Part shown: positions 62,850 to 64,000 of the stretch, in pieces
How positions within the stretch are numbered: the stretch's first letter is position 1
How the letters are laid out: each line of letters opens with the position of its first letter
NCBI RefSeq assembly: GCF_900105165.1
Contig: NZ_LT629740.1
Span: 434,001 to 498,000, forward strand
Direction: 5' to 3'
Source of the DNA: Mucilaginibacter mallensis
GTDB lineage: Bacteria > Bacteroidota > Bacteroidia > Sphingobacteriales > Sphingobacteriaceae
DNA length: 64,000 nt
The notes under the pieces: model-generated
What the model saw: the letters and a program-made list of their open reading frames with translations, nothing else
What the model was told of the DNA's origin: nothing
The model's database searches: none
Translations under genes and position numbers: made by a program

Positions 62850-64000
62850 ATGATAACAAAACCCACCATTGACAAGATTATGGAAGCCACCGACATTGTG
62901 GAGGTGATAGGGGAGTTTGTGCAATTAAAAAAACGTGGGGCTAACTATGTGGGCCTGTCGCCATTTGTAAATGAGCGTACACCATCATTCACGGTATCGC
63001 CGGCTAAAGGTATTTTTAAGGATTTTTCATCGGGTAAAGGCGGTTCAGCAGTTACGTTTTTAATGGAACTGGAGAAATTCACCTATCCCGAGGCTCTCAA
63101 ATGGCTGGCGAAAAAGTATAGTATTGAGGTTGAGGAAACTGTTGATACCAGCGAGAACCGTGAAGCCGACAATCATCGCGAAAGCCTGATGATAGTTACG
63201 GGCTATGCCGCTAAATTTTTTCATGAAAGCTTACTGGAGACCGATGAAGGCAAAAATATAGGCCTTAGCTATTTTAAAGAGCGTGGTTTTAATAAAGATA
63301 CTATAACCAAGTTTGAGCTGGGTTATTCTCCCGATCAATGGGAAGCCTTTACTGGTCAGGCCATAAAAGAAGGTTATCAGCAAGAGTTTTTAGAGGAAAG
63401 CGGCTTATCTGTTAAGCGTGATAACGGCTCATTGTATGATCGTTACCGTGGCCGGGTAATGTTCCCGATACATAGCTTTACCGGGCGTGTGATTGCCTTT
63501 GGTGGGCGTACCTTAAAAAATGATAAGAACGTACCTAAATACGTAAACTCGCCTGAGTCGGAGATCTACCATAAATCAAATGTGCTTTATGGTTTGTTTT
63601 TTGCCAAGAAAGCCATCAGGGATGAGGATAACTGTTATTTGGTGGAAGGTTATGCCGATGTTATATCGGTACACCAGACAGGGATCGAGAATGTGGTGGC
63701 TTCATCAGGCACCTCATTAACAGTTGAACAGATCAGGCTGATTGGTCGCCTTACCAAAAACATCACCATTTTATATGATGGCGATGCGGCAGGTATAAAA
63801 GCCTCGTTGCGGGGGTTAGATATGATTTTGGAGGAAGGACTCAACGTAAAAGTAGTGCTGTTCCCCGATGGGCATGATCCTGATTCCTATGTGCGCAGCG
63901 TAGGTACCAGCGCATTCAAAAAATATATTGAAGATACTAAGAAAGATTTCATCCTGTATAAAACTGACCTGCTGCTTAAAGATGCGGGTAACGACCCCAT
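62850..64000 (+). CDS. dnaG: DNA primase DnaG, 3'-truncated by window edge, zinc ligands absent
   Basis: Makes RNA primers at the replication fork. The frame is open to the end of the window, covering 383 codons of an expected 600-650. The N-terminal zinc-ribbon region is recognisable (PF-NE-TPSF-VSP-K-I-K-F--GKGG), but the four ligand positions read Ser37, Val40, Asp58 and Ser61 where Cys, His, Cys and Cys are expected. The catalytic core follows with YRGRVMFPI, GGRTL, KYVNSPE, and the Toprim motifs EGYADV, LYDGDAAG and the DPDSY acidic pair, all intact. The helicase-binding C-terminal domain is outside the window. A -7 element lies 12 bases ahead of the ATG. Confidence 0.95.
   Translation, partial: MITKPTIDKIMEATDIVEVIGEFVQLKKRGANYVGLSPFVNERTPSFTVSPAKGIFKDFSSGKGGSAVTFLMELEKFTYPEALKWLAKKYSIEVEETVDTSENREADNHRESLMIVTGYAAKFFHESLLETDEGKNIGLSYFKERGFNKDTITKFELGYSPDQWEAFTGQAIKEGYQQEFLEESGLSVKRDNGSLYDRYRGRVMFPIHSFTGRVIAFGGRTLKNDKNVPKYVNSPESEIYHKSNVLYGLFFAKKAIRDEDNCYLVEGYADVISVHQTGIENVVASSGTSLTVEQIRLIGRLTKNITILYDGDAAGIKASLRGLDMILEEGLNVKVVLFPDGHDPDSYVRSVGTSAFKKYIEDTKKDFILYKTDLLLKDAGNDP

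Noticed and set aside
1..64000. tRNA, rRNA, CRISPR arrays, prophage or transposase genes
   Set aside because: None were found by eye; the direct repeats seen are degenerate palindromes without the regular spacer pattern of a CRISPR array.

Overview
The window is a chromosomal stretch of a Bacteroidota bacterium, most likely Sphingobacteriaceae (Mucilaginibacter/Pedobacter-like). The grounds are a full-length SprA (type 9 secretion translocon) next to ruvA, Bacteroidota-type ME-PTA malic enzyme, LptE, SecA, MiaB and dnaG versions, DUF4369-thioredoxin lipid/periplasmic proteins, almost no Shine-Dalgarno sequences, and many exact matches to the Bacteroidota -7 promoter element TAnnTTTG just ahead of start codons. 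The genus is inference; no rRNA is present. I saw no tRNA, CRISPR array, prophage or insertion sequence.

Layout. 1-12.8 kb: 3' end of gatA, a LysM lytic transglycosylase, maeB, ruvA and the giant sprA. 12.75-20.1 kb: a convergent AsmA-like gene, then a forward run miaB - sigma54-dependent activator - lptE - acidic TPR protein - secG. 20.3-23.5 kb: groES-groEL and an MscS channel. 23.7-30.7 kb: a compact reverse-strand membrane module (SpoIIM-like, GPDP-membrane-like, DUF4129, DUF4350, MoxR ATPase, DUF58) with a divergent RDD gene; this is the least understood multi-gene system here. 30.6-39.5 kb: DUF2752 + CD225 pair, sdaA, a PPTase-lipB-SGNH operon, dcd, an MG2/TonB-plug protein and a Gly-rich CBM9-like protein. 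39.7-48.7 kb: clpS, ilvE, kynA, uspA, a SerB-type phosphatase fused to a core-deleted SerA, an NAD-epimerase, an AraC regulator and a degenerate arginase-family protein. 48.7-64 kb: two tandem thioredoxin paralogues, purD, secA, SPOR protein, M20 amidohydrolase, asnS, EamA transporter and the 5' part of dnaG.

How the genes work together. Most are housekeeping: protein export and envelope assembly (secG, secA, lptE, sprA, lytic transglycosylase, SPOR), folding and proteolysis adaptor (groESL, clpS), serine/malate/tryptophan/branched-chain amino acid metabolism, purine and dUMP synthesis, tRNA charging and modification, and DNA replication/repair.

The strongest unexplained signal is not a gene. 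Roughly seventeen intergenic spacers carry long imperfect palindromes belonging to several distinct families built from short repeated words (AATCAAGA, GTCCGAAA, AGTCTTTAGTC, ATGTGCAAAT, CATTGCGAG, TCATGCTGA). In one family the central 30 bp is inverted in one copy relative to the other two. Other points worth a second look are a DnaG whose four zinc-ribbon ligand positions are all replaced, an arginase-fold protein lacking two metal ligands, a SerB-SerA fusion missing the NAD-binding core, and -7 elements so close to start codons that several mRNAs should be leaderless or nearly so.
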